Shown here in pieces: positions 51,334 to 59,306 of a stretch of DNA of 64,000 nt (positions are counted from its first letter, which is position 1; every line of letters begins with the position of its first letter). Both the position numbers and the translations under genes were made by a program. The notes beneath the pieces are model-generated. The model was not told the DNA's origin. It searched no databases and saw only the letters and a program-made list of their open reading frames with translations. The stretch spans positions 48,505 to 112,504 of the forward strand of contig NZ_JAPDOD010000031.1 in the NCBI RefSeq assembly GCF_027587205.1, written 5' to 3'. Source of the stretch: Solirubrobacter ginsenosidimutans. Its GTDB lineage: Bacteria; Actinomycetota; Thermoleophilia; Solirubrobacterales; Solirubrobacteraceae.

Positions 51334-51725
51334 GGCAGCTCGGCGATCAGCGCGTCGACGCGCTGTGCGATCTCCTCGCGCAGCGCACGCACCGCCTCGA
51401 TCGCCTGGCCGGACGGGTCGGGCAGGTCCCAGTCGAGGTAGCGCTTGCCGGGGATGTAGGGACAGGCGTCTCCGCAGCCCATCGTGACCACGATGTCGGC
51501 GCGCCGCGCGAGCTCGTCGGTCAGCCGCTGCGGGCGCCGGCCGGAGAGGTCGACCCCGACCTCGCGCATGACCTGCACGACCTCCGGGTGCACGTGGCCG
51601 TTGGGGTCGGCGACGCTGCCCGCCGATTCGGCGCTGTGGCGCCCGCCGGCGGCGCGTTCGAACAGCGCCTGGCTGATCTGGGAGCGGCCGGCGTTCTGCA
51701 GGCAGACGAAGAGCACGTGGGTCAT
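51330..51725 (-). CDS. arsC: Arsenate reductase (thioredoxin-coupled, LMW-phosphatase type)
   Basis: 131 aa. The P-loop FVCLQNAGRSQ (Cys8 to Arg14) is the nucleophilic site; Cys84 and Cys88 in TMGCGDACPY are the shuttle pair of the S. aureus-type, thioredoxin-dependent enzyme; DWDLPDPSG supplies the acid Asp. Reduces arsenate to arsenite in the cytosol. ATG 51725 overlaps the aquaporin stop and its stop overlaps the CC-protein ATG. Confidence 0.95.
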   Translation of the reverse strand: MTHVLFVCLQNAGRSQISQALFERAAGGRHSAESAGSVADPNGHVHPEVVQVMREVGVDLSGRRPQRLTDELARRADIVVTMGCGDACPYIPGKRYLDWDLPDPSGQAIEAVRALREEIAQRVDALIAELP

Positions 51726-52396
51726 GTCGGATAGAGGGTTCGGATCAGGCCGAAGGCCGCGAGGCCGCCGGCGAGTTGGGCGAGGACGAACGTGGGGACG
51801 GACGCGGGCGCGATGCCGGCGAAGGTGTCCGAGAAGACGCGGCCGGCGGTGATCGCCGGGTTGGCGAAGCTCGTCGAGCTCGTGAACCAGTACGCGGCCC
51901 CGATGTACGCGCCCACGGCGGCCGGCACGGTGGCCGGCCGGCCGGTGCGCACCAGCGAGAAGATCACCAGCAACAGCCCGCACGTCGCGACGACCTCGGA
52001 CAGCAGGTGCGCGGGGCTGGCGCGGTGGTGGGTGGAGATGCTCACCGCGGCGAGCGCGAACATCGCGTTGGCGAGCACCGCCCCGGCGACGCAGCCGGTG
52101 ACCTGCGCCGCGATGTACGGAACGAGATCCCGGCGGCGCAGGCCACCGAACGCGGCGTCGACGAGCGAGACGACCGGGTTGAAGTGCGCGCCCGAGACCG
52201 GCCCGAAGATCAGGATCAGCGCGAACAGCCCGGCCGCCGTCGCGGCGGCGTTCTCGAGCAGCTGCAGCCCGGCATCGGCCGAGAGCCGTTGCGCCGCGAT
52301 GCCCGAGCCGATCACGACCGCGGCCAGCAGGGCGCTGCCGAGGAACTCGGCCAGCAGGCGTCGCGACAGGGGCGATGGCATGACGGGGTGGACCAT
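51722..52396 (-). CDS. Aquaporin/MIP channel of the arsenic operon (AqpS-like)
   Basis: 224 aa, six helices plus two half helices. The pore motifs are HFNPVVSLVDA (first, NPV instead of NPA) and FANPAITAGRVFSDTFAG (second, NPA with Arg two residues later). In Sinorhizobium an aquaporin with ArsC lets arsenite leave down its gradient; no arsB or acr3 pump is present here, so the same route is likely. First gene of the minus-strand operon; ATG 52396 is divergent from arsR. Confidence 0.92.
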   Translation of the reverse strand: MVHPVMPSPLSRRLLAEFLGSALLAAVVIGSGIAAQRLSADAGLQLLENAAATAAGLFALILIFGPVSGAHFNPVVSLVDAAFGGLRRRDLVPYIAAQVTGCVAGAVLANAMFALAAVSISTHHRASPAHLLSEVVATCGLLLVIFSLVRTGRPATVPAAVGAYIGAAYWFTSSTSFANPAITAGRVFSDTFAGIAPASVPTFVLAQLAGGLAAFGLIRTLYPT

Positions 52397-52402
52397 ATTC
52401 CA

Positions 52403-52431
52403 TTGACAACCATCACTTCAATCGATATCCA
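52403..52431 (+). promoter_or_regulatory. arsR: arsR promoter
   Basis: TTGACA (52403-52408), 17-bp spacer, TATCCA (52426-52431). Predicted transcription start about 52438, at the ATG 52439, so the transcript is probably leaderless. The short (42-bp) divergent gap means one ArsR site could control both directions; ATCGATATCCATAAATAGAT around the -10 is AT-rich and partly symmetric. Confidence 0.7.
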
Positions 52432-52438
52432 TAAATAG

Positions 52439-52792
52439 ATGGCTGTCGATCTGCCCCTCGTGCCCAAGACCAAGCGCGCCGCCGGTGAGCCGTGCTGCGA
52501 GCCGATCGTCTATCCCGACGTCGATCGCGCCCAGGCCCTCCGCATGGCCGAGGTCGCCAAGGCACTCGGCGACCCGGTGCGCCTGCAGCTCGTCGACGTG
52601 CTGCGCAAGCACGCCGGCAAGGTCTGCGTGTGCGAGCTGGTGCCGCTGTTCGACATCTCCCAGCCCACGCTCTCGCACCACCTGAAGAAGCTCCGCGAGG
52701 CCGGCATCGTGGACTCCGAGCGCCGCGGGCTGTGGGCCTACTACTACGTCCTCCCCGACGCGCTGCAGGAGCTGACCACATGGCTGAGCTGA
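52439..52792 (+). CDS. arsR: ArsR-family arsenite-responsive repressor
   Basis: 117 aa. The metal site motif appears as GKVCVCELVPLFDISQPTLS (Cys-Val-Cys in the alpha3 position), followed by HHLKKLREAGIVDSERRGLW; an extra GEPCCEP near the N-terminus adds two Cys that could complete an arsenite site, as in atypical ArsR types. AhpT-like function: represses the aquaporin-arsC and arsR-arsM transcripts. Overlaps arsM by 13 bp. Confidence 0.93.
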   Translation: MAVDLPLVPKTKRAAGEPCCEPIVYPDVDRAQALRMAEVAKALGDPVRLQLVDVLRKHAGKVCVCELVPLFDISQPTLSHHLKKLREAGIVDSERRGLWAYYYVLPDALQELTTWLS

Positions 52793-53553
52793 CGAACGAC
52801 GCCCTTCGCGAGACCGTCCGCGAGCGCTACGCCGCCGCGGCGCGCGCGACCACCGAGCCGGCAGCCAAGTCGGGCTGCTGCGGCAGCGACCCGGCGATCA
52901 TCACCGACGAGCAGGCCGAGCACTTCGGCCGCGGCCTCTATGCCGACGGCGAGCGCGACGAGCTTCCCGAGGAGGCACTGATCGCCTCGCTCGGCTGCGG
53001 CAACCCGACCGCGATGGCCGACCTCTCCCCCGGCGACACGGTGCTCGACCTCGGCTCGGGCGGCGGCATCGACGTCCTGCTCTCCGCCCGCCGCGTCGCC
53101 CCCACCGGCACCGCCTACGGCCTCGACATGACCGACGAGATGCTCGAGCTCGCCCGCGCCAACCAGGCCAAGGCCGGCATCACCAACGTCCACTGGCTCA
53201 AGGGTCACATCGAAGCCATTCCGCTCCCGGCGGCCAGCGTCGACGTCGTCCTCTCCAACTGCGTCATCAACCTCTCGACCGACAAGCCCCAGGTCCTGCG
53301 CGAGACCGCCCGGGTGCTCAAGCCGGGCGGTCGCTTCGCCGTCTCCGATGTCATCGCGGACCCCGGCATGGACGACGCCACTCGTGCCGATGTCTCGCAG
53401 TACGTCGGCTGCATCGCCGGCGCCCTCACCCGCGACGAGTACACGCGCTATCTCGCCGCCGCCGGCCTCACTGACATCGAGATCACCGAGACCCACCGCG
53501 TCCACGAGGCCGCGGGCTCGGCGATCATCCGCGCCCGCAAGCCCGCTGTCTGA
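52780..53553 (+). CDS. arsM: Arsenite S-adenosylmethionine methyltransferase
   Basis: 257 aa. SAM motif [19 protein letters not shown] and [12 protein letters not shown]; the four conserved Cys are seen as Cys34 (SGCCGSD), Cys73 (LGCGNPT), Cys161 (LSNCVINLS) and Cys211 (YVGCIAGAL). Methylates As(III) to volatile species. It shares the arsR transcript and overlaps it by 13 bp. Confidence 0.96.
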   Translation: MAELTNDALRETVRERYAAAARATTEPAAKSGCCGSDPAIITDEQAEHFGRGLYADGERDELPEEALIASLGCGNPTAMADLSPGDTVLDLGSGGGIDVLLSARRVAPTGTAYGLDMTDEMLELARANQAKAGITNVHWLKGHIEAIPLPAASVDVVLSNCVINLSTDKPQVLRETARVLKPGGRFAVSDVIADPGMDDATRADVSQYVGCIAGALTRDEYTRYLAAAGLTDIEITETHRVHEAAGSAIIRARKPAV

Positions 53554-53574
53554 CCCGCGAAGCCCCTGGCGCCC

Positions 53575-54729
53575 TTACGTGGTCGGGGTCGTGAGGCGTC
53601 GCCGGGGCACGCGCTCGGTGTGGAGGGTCGTGACCTGACCCCGCTCGGTGGCCGCCGTGTAGACCGCGACGACGTCGAGCTCGAGCCCGCTCTCGATCAC
53701 CACGAAGCCCTTCAGGAAGCGGGTCGTCTTGAAGCGCTTGAGGATGTCGGCGTTGTCGATCTCCAGCGCCTCGTCGGGCCGCAGTCGCGCGTCGAGGAAC
53801 GCCGAGACCGGACCGGGCTTCGCTCCGGGGCGACCGACGGCGACCTTCCAGCGAAGATGGACCGTCGCGCGGTTCGGGTTGTGGACGTTGACCGCGGTGA
53901 AGTACACGCCGCGCGCGACGACGTCGCCGGCCGACTCACCGCAGACGGCCTTGGCCGCGTACTGCAGCGACGTGTCCGCCGCGAACTGCGACTGGTAGTG
54001 CGCATCGACCCGCTCCCAGGACAGGGCCGTGGGATACAGCGCCAGCTCGTCGATCAGGCCGTGGAAGGTTCGCGTGCCGCCCGACTGGAAGTGGGCGGGG
54101 TCGGAGTAGTACGCCAACCGGTCGCCGATGCCCAGCTCCAGTTCCGGACCCGATTGCTGTTCCTTGGAGATGTCGATCGGCGCGGCGTTGCCCGGGACGG
54201 TCACGCTGTCGAGGTCACCATCGAGGAAGATGCAGACCTGGTGCCCGTCGTACGTCGCGACGATGTGCGTCTCCGCCGGCGCCGCATTGACCGGCTTGGT
54301 GCTGGTGGCACTGACGGAATTGAAGGCGTTCGCGGCCGTCGGGCAGCGCAGCTCGACGAAGACACGGCCGTTCGGCTGCACGCTCAAGCCGTACTGCGTC
54401 GTCCCCGCGAAGCTCTCCTTCTCGACGATCCGCTGCTGCACGCCCGTCGGGCCGTCCCACCTGATCTTGGCCTCCATGGTGATGCTGGGCGGATTCAGGC
54501 TCGGGCTGTTGGGCACCCGGACGATCCCCGTGGCACCGTCGAACAGCGCCGCCGTGTCACCGCCCTGGAACGGCCGCAGGTGCAGCCCGAGGGTGATTCC
54601 CCCGTTGTAGGACCCGTGGTTGTTCTTCGGCGACGAGTCATGCGCCGCCTGCCCGGGAGTCTCGCCGAAGCGCCAGTACCCAACGGGCCCGTCCGCCAGA
54701 ACCTCGGCGGCGAAGGCATCTACAGCCAT
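53575..54729 (-). CDS. LamG/concanavalin-A-like lectin domain protein
   Basis: 384 aa from ATG 54729, chosen because AAGGAG lies about 7 nt upstream. GPVGYWRFGETPGQAAHDSS is the usual opening of a LamG-type jelly roll, followed by AALFDGATGIVRVPNSPSLN, IVATYDGHQVCIFLDGDLD and FHGLIDELALYPTALSWERV. A second, beta-rich domain of about 130 residues ends the protein. No signal peptide or TM is visible from this start, which is unusual for LamG proteins; the frame is open further to 54819. Might be exported by another route or be a structural protein. Function unknown. Confidence 0.78.
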   Translation of the reverse strand: MAVDAFAAEVLADGPVGYWRFGETPGQAAHDSSPKNNHGSYNGGITLGLHLRPFQGGDTAALFDGATGIVRVPNSPSLNPPSITMEAKIRWDGPTGVQQRIVEKESFAGTTQYGLSVQPNGRVFVELRCPTAANAFNSVSATSTKPVNAAPAETHIVATYDGHQVCIFLDGDLDSVTVPGNAAPIDISKEQQSGPELELGIGDRLAYYSDPAHFQSGGTRTFHGLIDELALYPTALSWERVDAHYQSQFAADTSLQYAAKAVCGESAGDVVARGVYFTAVNVHNPNRATVHLRWKVAVGRPGAKPGPVSAFLDARLRPDEALEIDNADILKRFKTTRFLKGFVVIESGLELDVVAVYTAATERGQVTTLHTERVPRRRLTTPTT

Positions 54730-55098
54730 TGCCTGCTCCTTGCTCGAGATGAAACCCGCGGACGAGCGCCGATGCCACGCGAGTGACATCGCGTCGGGCT
54801 CGATCCGGGTGGACTTCATCGCCTCACGCGCCGTAATCCCTTATCAGTCTGGATTCCTTGCGCTCAGCGGTAGGGCGAAGGTAGCCGATCATCCGCCGTA
54901 CCGGGGGTAAAACCGGAGCAATCGCTCCTCTCAGAAATCGGCGGACCGTGCGCCCGCCTCAAGAAACCGGGCTCAAGGCCCGCTCAGCCGCTCCCGGCGA
55001 GATTGTTCGTCTTCTGACAATCCTTGCTGCCAGAGCGCGGGGACACTCCGGTCCGCGAGGATGACGGCAACCGCTCCACCCGCGAAAGGACATCCAGG
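54730..55098. other. 369-bp divergent intergenic region
   Basis: No gene was found. It contains the promoters of the divergent LamG and peroxiredoxin-like genes. Visible elements: GGAGCAATCGCTCC at 54915-54928 (5-bp stem, 4-nt loop, with four A before it, so a weak hairpin plus U tract on the minus strand); ATTGT-N10-ACAAT at 55002-55021, a LysR/OxyR-style dyad 78 bp before the peroxiredoxin start; and GAAAGGA before ATG 55099. Confidence 0.4.
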
Positions 55099-55683
55099 AT
55101 GCGTTCCGACATCGTCCCCGGCGCCACGTTCCCGGACTACGAGTTGCCCGACCACGAGCGTGTGCCTCGCAAGCTCAGCGAGATCCAGGGCGACGACCCC
55201 CTGGTCCTGACGCTCGCCCGCGGCCACTACTGCCCGAAGGAGCACCAGCAGCACCTGCAGCTCGCGGCGGCCTATCCCCAGTTCGCGGTGGCCTACACCA
55301 AGATCGCGACGATCTCCACCGATCCCCACCACACGAGCCAGGAGTTCCGCGCGTCGGTCGGCGCCCAGTGGCCCTTCCTCGAAGACCCGGACCGGCTCGT
55401 CCAGAAGGACCTGGACATCCAGGAGTACACCGACCCCGACAACGACCCGATGGTCCCGCACACCATCGTGCTCAAGCCGGGGCTGGTCGTGCACAAGATC
55501 TACAACGGCTACTGGTTCTGGGGTCGCCCCTCCGTCGAGGACCTCCGTGTGGAGCTACGGGCCGTCTTCAGCGAGATCCGCCCGGACTGGGACCTCAGCA
55601 CGCCCGGTCTGCGCGAAGCGTGGGAGGCCGGCGACCTCTCCCACTTCCACGGCTGGGACAAACAGGCATCGGCTGCCGAGTGA
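55099..55683 (+). CDS. Peroxiredoxin-like (AhpC/TSA) protein
   Basis: 194 aa thioredoxin-fold protein. DIVPGATFPDYELPDHERVP is the peroxiredoxin start; ARGHYCPKEHQQHLQLAAAY has the single active-site Cys, with His in place of the usual Thr/Ser two residues before it; DPHHTSQEFRASVGAQWPFL and HTIVLKPGLVVHKIYNGYWF follow. No resolving Cys is seen. It might be a 1-Cys peroxidase or a redox protein with another function. Confidence 0.8.
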   Translation: MRSDIVPGATFPDYELPDHERVPRKLSEIQGDDPLVLTLARGHYCPKEHQQHLQLAAAYPQFAVAYTKIATISTDPHHTSQEFRASVGAQWPFLEDPDRLVQKDLDIQEYTDPDNDPMVPHTIVLKPGLVVHKIYNGYWFWGRPSVEDLRVELRAVFSEIRPDWDLSTPGLREAWEAGDLSHFHGWDKQASAAE

Positions 55684-55905
55684 CCCACGAAGCGGATCGG
55701 GTGTGCGAGTTCCGCCTGGCCGCGGGCGGATAGGTCAGGCAAAGCACACAAGCTCCCGCCGGCTCCCCCATAGGGGTGTGGCCCGTGATGAACTGTCGGG
55801 GGATCCGCGCTTTGGTGCGGTGGCGCAGGGAGGCGTGACCCGGCTGAGGAGCCGGGTGGTCTGCGCACGGCCGCGCGACGGTCATCACCTATCCCAGAGG
55901 TCATC
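55684..55905 (+). other. 222-bp leader with several hairpins before the glycosidase gene
   Basis: No gene was found. CCCGGCT-GAGG-AGCCGGG (55839-55856) is a perfect 7-bp hairpin, and CCGCGC-TTTG-GTGCGG (55805-55820) a second, with further GC-rich pairing to 55880. They lie directly ahead of ATG 55906. It could be a 5' UTR with regulatory structure or the terminator of the upstream gene; no known riboswitch consensus was recognised. Confidence 0.35.
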
Positions 55906-57363
55906 ATGCAGCGAACTTCGCGCTTGGTCAGCGCGCTGGTTCTCGTCGGTGCGGCAATCGCGTCGGGCTCGGTCGAACCCGCGTTCTCCGCCACCTCCCT
56001 CGTGACGCTCGAGGCGGAGTCGATGTCGGCGACGACGGGCAAGATCAAGACGGACGCGACGGCGAACGGCGGGCGCTCGTACGCGCTCACCGCGAACGGG
56101 GCTCTGTCGGCCTCGATCAACCCGGCGAGCCCAGTCACGAGCGTCACCATCCGGGCCAAGGGCGACCAATGCCAGGGCGCGCCCGCGCTCGCGCTGCGGG
56201 TCGACGGCGCGACGGTCCAGACCTTCTCGGTCACCGGCACCAGTTGGACCGCCTACACGACGACCGCGGCCGTCCCCGCCGGAGGCCACACGGTCACGCT
56301 GGCCTATACGAACGACCGCTCGACCGCGAGGTGCAATCGCAACCTCTACCTGGACACGGCCACGTTCTCCGGCACGACCCAGAGCAGCAGCGCCCCGCAG
56401 CTGTCCGTGCGGCATCTGTGGACCAACAGCGACGGCACCTCCGCCTTCAGCCCCTCCACGGACAGCGCGCGGACCGACGTGTTCATCGCGCACGCCTTCG
56501 ACTCATTCGCACAGGCGGACGCCTACCACGCCAATCGGCCGGCCGGCCAGGCGTACTTCTACGCGGACTTCGGCGTCGCCGGCGACCCGTGTTGCGTGGC
56601 GAGCGTGCTGGACGCGGCGACGGTCGACGCCCACGGCTGGTGGGCGACGCACAACGGCGCGAGGATCCCCAACCCGTGGGGCGGAGCGAGCTGGCTCGTC
56701 GACCTCGGCAAGCCCGGCGTCGCCGCCGCGTACGCCGCCGCTCTCGAGGCGAAATGGGGCGCGCACAACTGGCAGGGCGTGTTCGCCGACGACATCAACG
56801 CCTGGCGCAACCTCGGCTACGCCATCGACGGCTACGCGAGCGCCGGCGACTGGATCAACCGCGCGGTGGTGCCGCTGGTGCGCACCGTCACCGGCGCGAT
56901 CGCGGCCGACAAGGGCGGCGTGGTGATCCCGAACATCGGCAACTGGCCCCAGGAGCCGGACATGGACGCGGTCGCCGACGCGGCGAGCGGCGGCCTGAAC
57001 GAGTGGTACCTGACCTGGGGCGGCGGCGCCGGGCAGGCAGTCGCGGAGATCGAGGCCGAGTACGCCAGCATGCGCCGCGCGATCGCCGGCGGCCGCACCT
57101 ACCTCGGCATCGTCCACTCCACCGCCCTGACCCGGTACGCGTTCTGCGCGGCCGCGATCATGGGCGAGCGCGACAAGGTGCTGATCACCAACCAGACCTC
57201 CTACGGCTCGGCCCCGCTCGCCTGGGACCCGGTGTTCGACCTCGACCTCGGCGCCGCGACGGAACCCACACGCCACACCGCCGGCTCCACCGCCTGGTCG
57301 CGCCGGTTCACCAACCACGCGCTGAGCATCGACACCGGGGCCCAGACCTGCACCATCCAGTAA
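55906..57363 (+). CDS. Secreted CBM-glycosidase (putative GHL15 family)
   Basis: 485 aa. Signal peptide (SALVLVGAAIASGSV to FSATS). Residues about 28-155 are a beta-sandwich carbohydrate-binding module starting VTLEAESMSATTG with AGGHTVTLAYTNDRST. The catalytic part (about 165-480) resembles the hypothetical glycosyl hydrolase family 15: AYFYADFGVAGDPCC, NWQGVFADDINAWRNLG with a likely acid pair, VVIPNIGNWPQEPDMDAVA, LNEWYLTWGGG and YLGIVHSTALTRYAF. Secreted polysaccharide-degrading enzyme with unknown substrate. Confidence 0.85.
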   Translation: MQRTSRLVSALVLVGAAIASGSVEPAFSATSLVTLEAESMSATTGKIKTDATANGGRSYALTANGALSASINPASPVTSVTIRAKGDQCQGAPALALRVDGATVQTFSVTGTSWTAYTTTAAVPAGGHTVTLAYTNDRSTARCNRNLYLDTATFSGTTQSSSAPQLSVRHLWTNSDGTSAFSPSTDSARTDVFIAHAFDSFAQADAYHANRPAGQAYFYADFGVAGDPCCVASVLDAATVDAHGWWATHNGARIPNPWGGASWLVDLGKPGVAAAYAAALEAKWGAHNWQGVFADDINAWRNLGYAIDGYASAGDWINRAVVPLVRTVTGAIAADKGGVVIPNIGNWPQEPDMDAVADAASGGLNEWYLTWGGGAGQAVAEIEAEYASMRRAIAGGRTYLGIVHSTALTRYAFCAAAIMGERDKVLITNQTSYGSAPLAWDPVFDLDLGAATEPTRHTAGSTAWSRRFTNHALSIDTGAQTCTIQ

Positions 57364-57366
57364 CGG

Positions 57367-58026
57367 TCAGCGGGTGAGCCCGCGCACCCCGAGGAAGATG
57401 AGGTACACGCCCGAGCCGGCGGTCAGCGCGGCGAGCAGCACCCCGCCCCACCGCGCGACGAAGTCGCGCACGCGCAGGAGCGCCGGCTGGGCCCGTACCC
57501 CGAACACCGCGGTCAACACCGTGATGGCGATCAACGGCGCCACGTAGGCGACGTTGAAGACGACGAGCAGGCCGAGCTGCTCTCCGATCGGCAACACCGC
57601 CCCGACGATCAGGGCGATCGCGCCGAAGTACATCAGCGCGGTCGGGAGATCGACCACGGTGATCCCGACGCCGAGGAGGAAGCTCCGGCTGGGCCGCAGC
57701 TCGTGCGGCACGCGCTTGGACACCGCCTCCGCCGGCCGCGTGACGATGAACGCGGCGACCCCGAGCGCGAGGACGCCGACGACGATCTCGGCGATCCACG
57801 TCCGCGTCCCGCCGCGATGGTGGACCGCGGTGCGCAGTAGCGCCGCGGGCCCGAGCGTCAGCACCACCCCGCCGAGGAAGTAGGTGACCCCGGTGCCGAA
57901 GGTGTACGTGGCCAGCCGCCGCGCCGGACGCTCCCCGGTGGCGAGCAGCACCGCCACCGCGATCGTGACCGGGTTCAGTGAGTCAGCCAACCCGAGCAGC
58001 AGGACCGGAGCGAGGAGGCTTGTCAC
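57367..58026 (-). CDS. SAP/GAP-family membrane protein (LysE-like)
   Basis: 219 aa with six TM helices. LLLGLADSLNPVTIAVAVLL is the conserved start of the GAP (GPL addressing protein/Sap) family, which exports cell-envelope glycolipids in mycobacteria; the second half repeats with LLGVGITVVDLPTALMYFG. GTG 58026 starts 9 nt after the stop of the upstream secreted-protein gene, so they are probably one transcript. Confidence 0.85.
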   Translation of the reverse strand: MTSLLAPVLLLGLADSLNPVTIAVAVLLATGERPARRLATYTFGTGVTYFLGGVVLTLGPAALLRTAVHHRGGTRTWIAEIVVGVLALGVAAFIVTRPAEAVSKRVPHELRPSRSFLLGVGITVVDLPTALMYFGAIALIVGAVLPIGEQLGLLVVFNVAYVAPLIAITVLTAVFGVRAQPALLRVRDFVARWGGVLLAALTAGSGVYLIFLGVRGLTR

Positions 58027-58035
58027 CCCCGCAGC

Positions 58036-59277
58036 CTATGAGGCGGCGACAGCCACCCGTTGCCACTCGACCGGATCGCTCGGCGCGAACGGGGGAACCG
58101 CGACGACCGAGAAGCCGGGGGCGGACACCGCGAACGCGGGGTCGTAGAAGGTGTCGCGCACGCGGGCGATGACTGCCGCCGGCCCGAAGTGCCCGTCGTC
58201 GGTCGCCTGGGCGAAGCGAATGACCCGCCGGCGCGCCGCGCGGTCGTAGTCGGACCAGGCGACCACCCCGCGCCCCGCGGTGAGCGCCGCCGGGCCGGTG
58301 TTGACGTCGAGGTCGTGCGTAAGGATGCGCGGGCGGCCGAGAACGCCGCTCGGCTCGCGTACCCGCGCCTCGACGCGGTGGGTGGAGTTGTCGCGCCAGG
58401 CCAGGATCATCCGCCCGGACGCCTGGACGGCAACGTTCGGCGACGTCGCCTCCTTCACACGGCTCAGCGTGACCGGGCGGCCGAAGGGGCCACCGCCGCT
58501 GCTGAACACGCCGTGGATCGAGAACTCCACGTCGCCAGGCCGCCGGCGCGTCTTGCTCACGATCCACACGATCGCCACGTCGCCGCGGTCGTTGGCGGCG
58601 ATCCGCCCGTAGTCGGGATCGTGCTGGACGCCGACGACGACCTTCGGCGCTCCGAACGGCTGACCGGCGAGCCGCGAGGCAACCGCGATCTGCGAAGGGT
58701 TGCGGTCCTTGCGCTGGTGCTGCGCCCACGCGATCACCGCGTTGCCGTTGCCGGTGAGCGCGAGCTTGGGCCGGTAGACGTCGATGCCGCCCAGCGTCTG
58801 CACCGGCCCCCACCCGCTCACCGGGTCGCGGGTCCGGACATGGAGCCCGCCGCGACCGCTCTCCGGTGCCCACGCGGTGGTCACCGCGCCCGCTGCATCC
58901 ACGGCCAGCGGGAGCGACTCGATGTAGGTCGAGGCGCTGCGCGTGACGAGTTCGGCGGGTCCCAGCGTCCCACCCGCCGGCCGATACCGAGCCCACAGCT
59001 CTCTGCGGTCGATCCACGCGACGACGGCGTCACCGGCGGCGCCGACCGCGACCACCGGCGTGTCGAAGGTCTCCCCGATGTCCTCCGCCGCGCCGACGAC
59101 GCCCTCGGGCGAGACGACCCGCAGCGTCGAGCGGCTCCCATTGCCCTGGGTCACGAACGCGAGGTGCCCAGCCGATGACGCGGCGTGCTGGGCTCCGGCG
59201 ACCTGCGCGCGTGCCGGAGGCGCGGCGCACGCGAGCGTCAGAACCACAGCCAGGAACAGGGGAGAGCGACGGGGCAT
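58036..59277 (-). CDS. Secreted hypothetical protein with beta-propeller-like repeats
   Basis: 413 aa. Signal peptide PLFLAVVLTLACAAPPARA. The mature part repeats a motif of the type G-x-A-V-V-A-W about every 45-50 residues (GDAVVAWIDRRELWARY, GNAVIAWAQHQ, GDVAIVWIVSK, GRMILAWRDNS, GVVAWSDYD), as in secreted beta-propeller or exo-alpha-sialidase-like folds. No catalytic motif was recognised. Confidence 0.75.
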   Translation of the reverse strand: MPRRSPLFLAVVLTLACAAPPARAQVAGAQHAASSAGHLAFVTQGNGSRSTLRVVSPEGVVGAAEDIGETFDTPVVAVGAAGDAVVAWIDRRELWARYRPAGGTLGPAELVTRSASTYIESLPLAVDAAGAVTTAWAPESGRGGLHVRTRDPVSGWGPVQTLGGIDVYRPKLALTGNGNAVIAWAQHQRKDRNPSQIAVASRLAGQPFGAPKVVVGVQHDPDYGRIAANDRGDVAIVWIVSKTRRRPGDVEFSIHGVFSSGGGPFGRPVTLSRVKEATSPNVAVQASGRMILAWRDNSTHRVEARVREPSGVLGRPRILTHDLDVNTGPAALTAGRGVVAWSDYDRAARRRVIRFAQATDDGHFGPAAVIARVRDTFYDPAFAVSAPGFSVVAVPPFAPSDPVEWQRVAVAAS

Positions 59278-59306
59278 GCGGTGCGCATGCCCTGAGTGCT
59301 CGATCG

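Noticed and set aside
53575..54729. LamG protein as evidence of a prophage
   Set aside because: No other phage gene (integrase, terminase, portal) is nearby.
55700..55900. Cyclic-di-AMP, cyclic-di-GMP or TPP riboswitch before the glycosidase
   Set aside because: Hairpins exist but none of the conserved core sequences of these classes could be placed.
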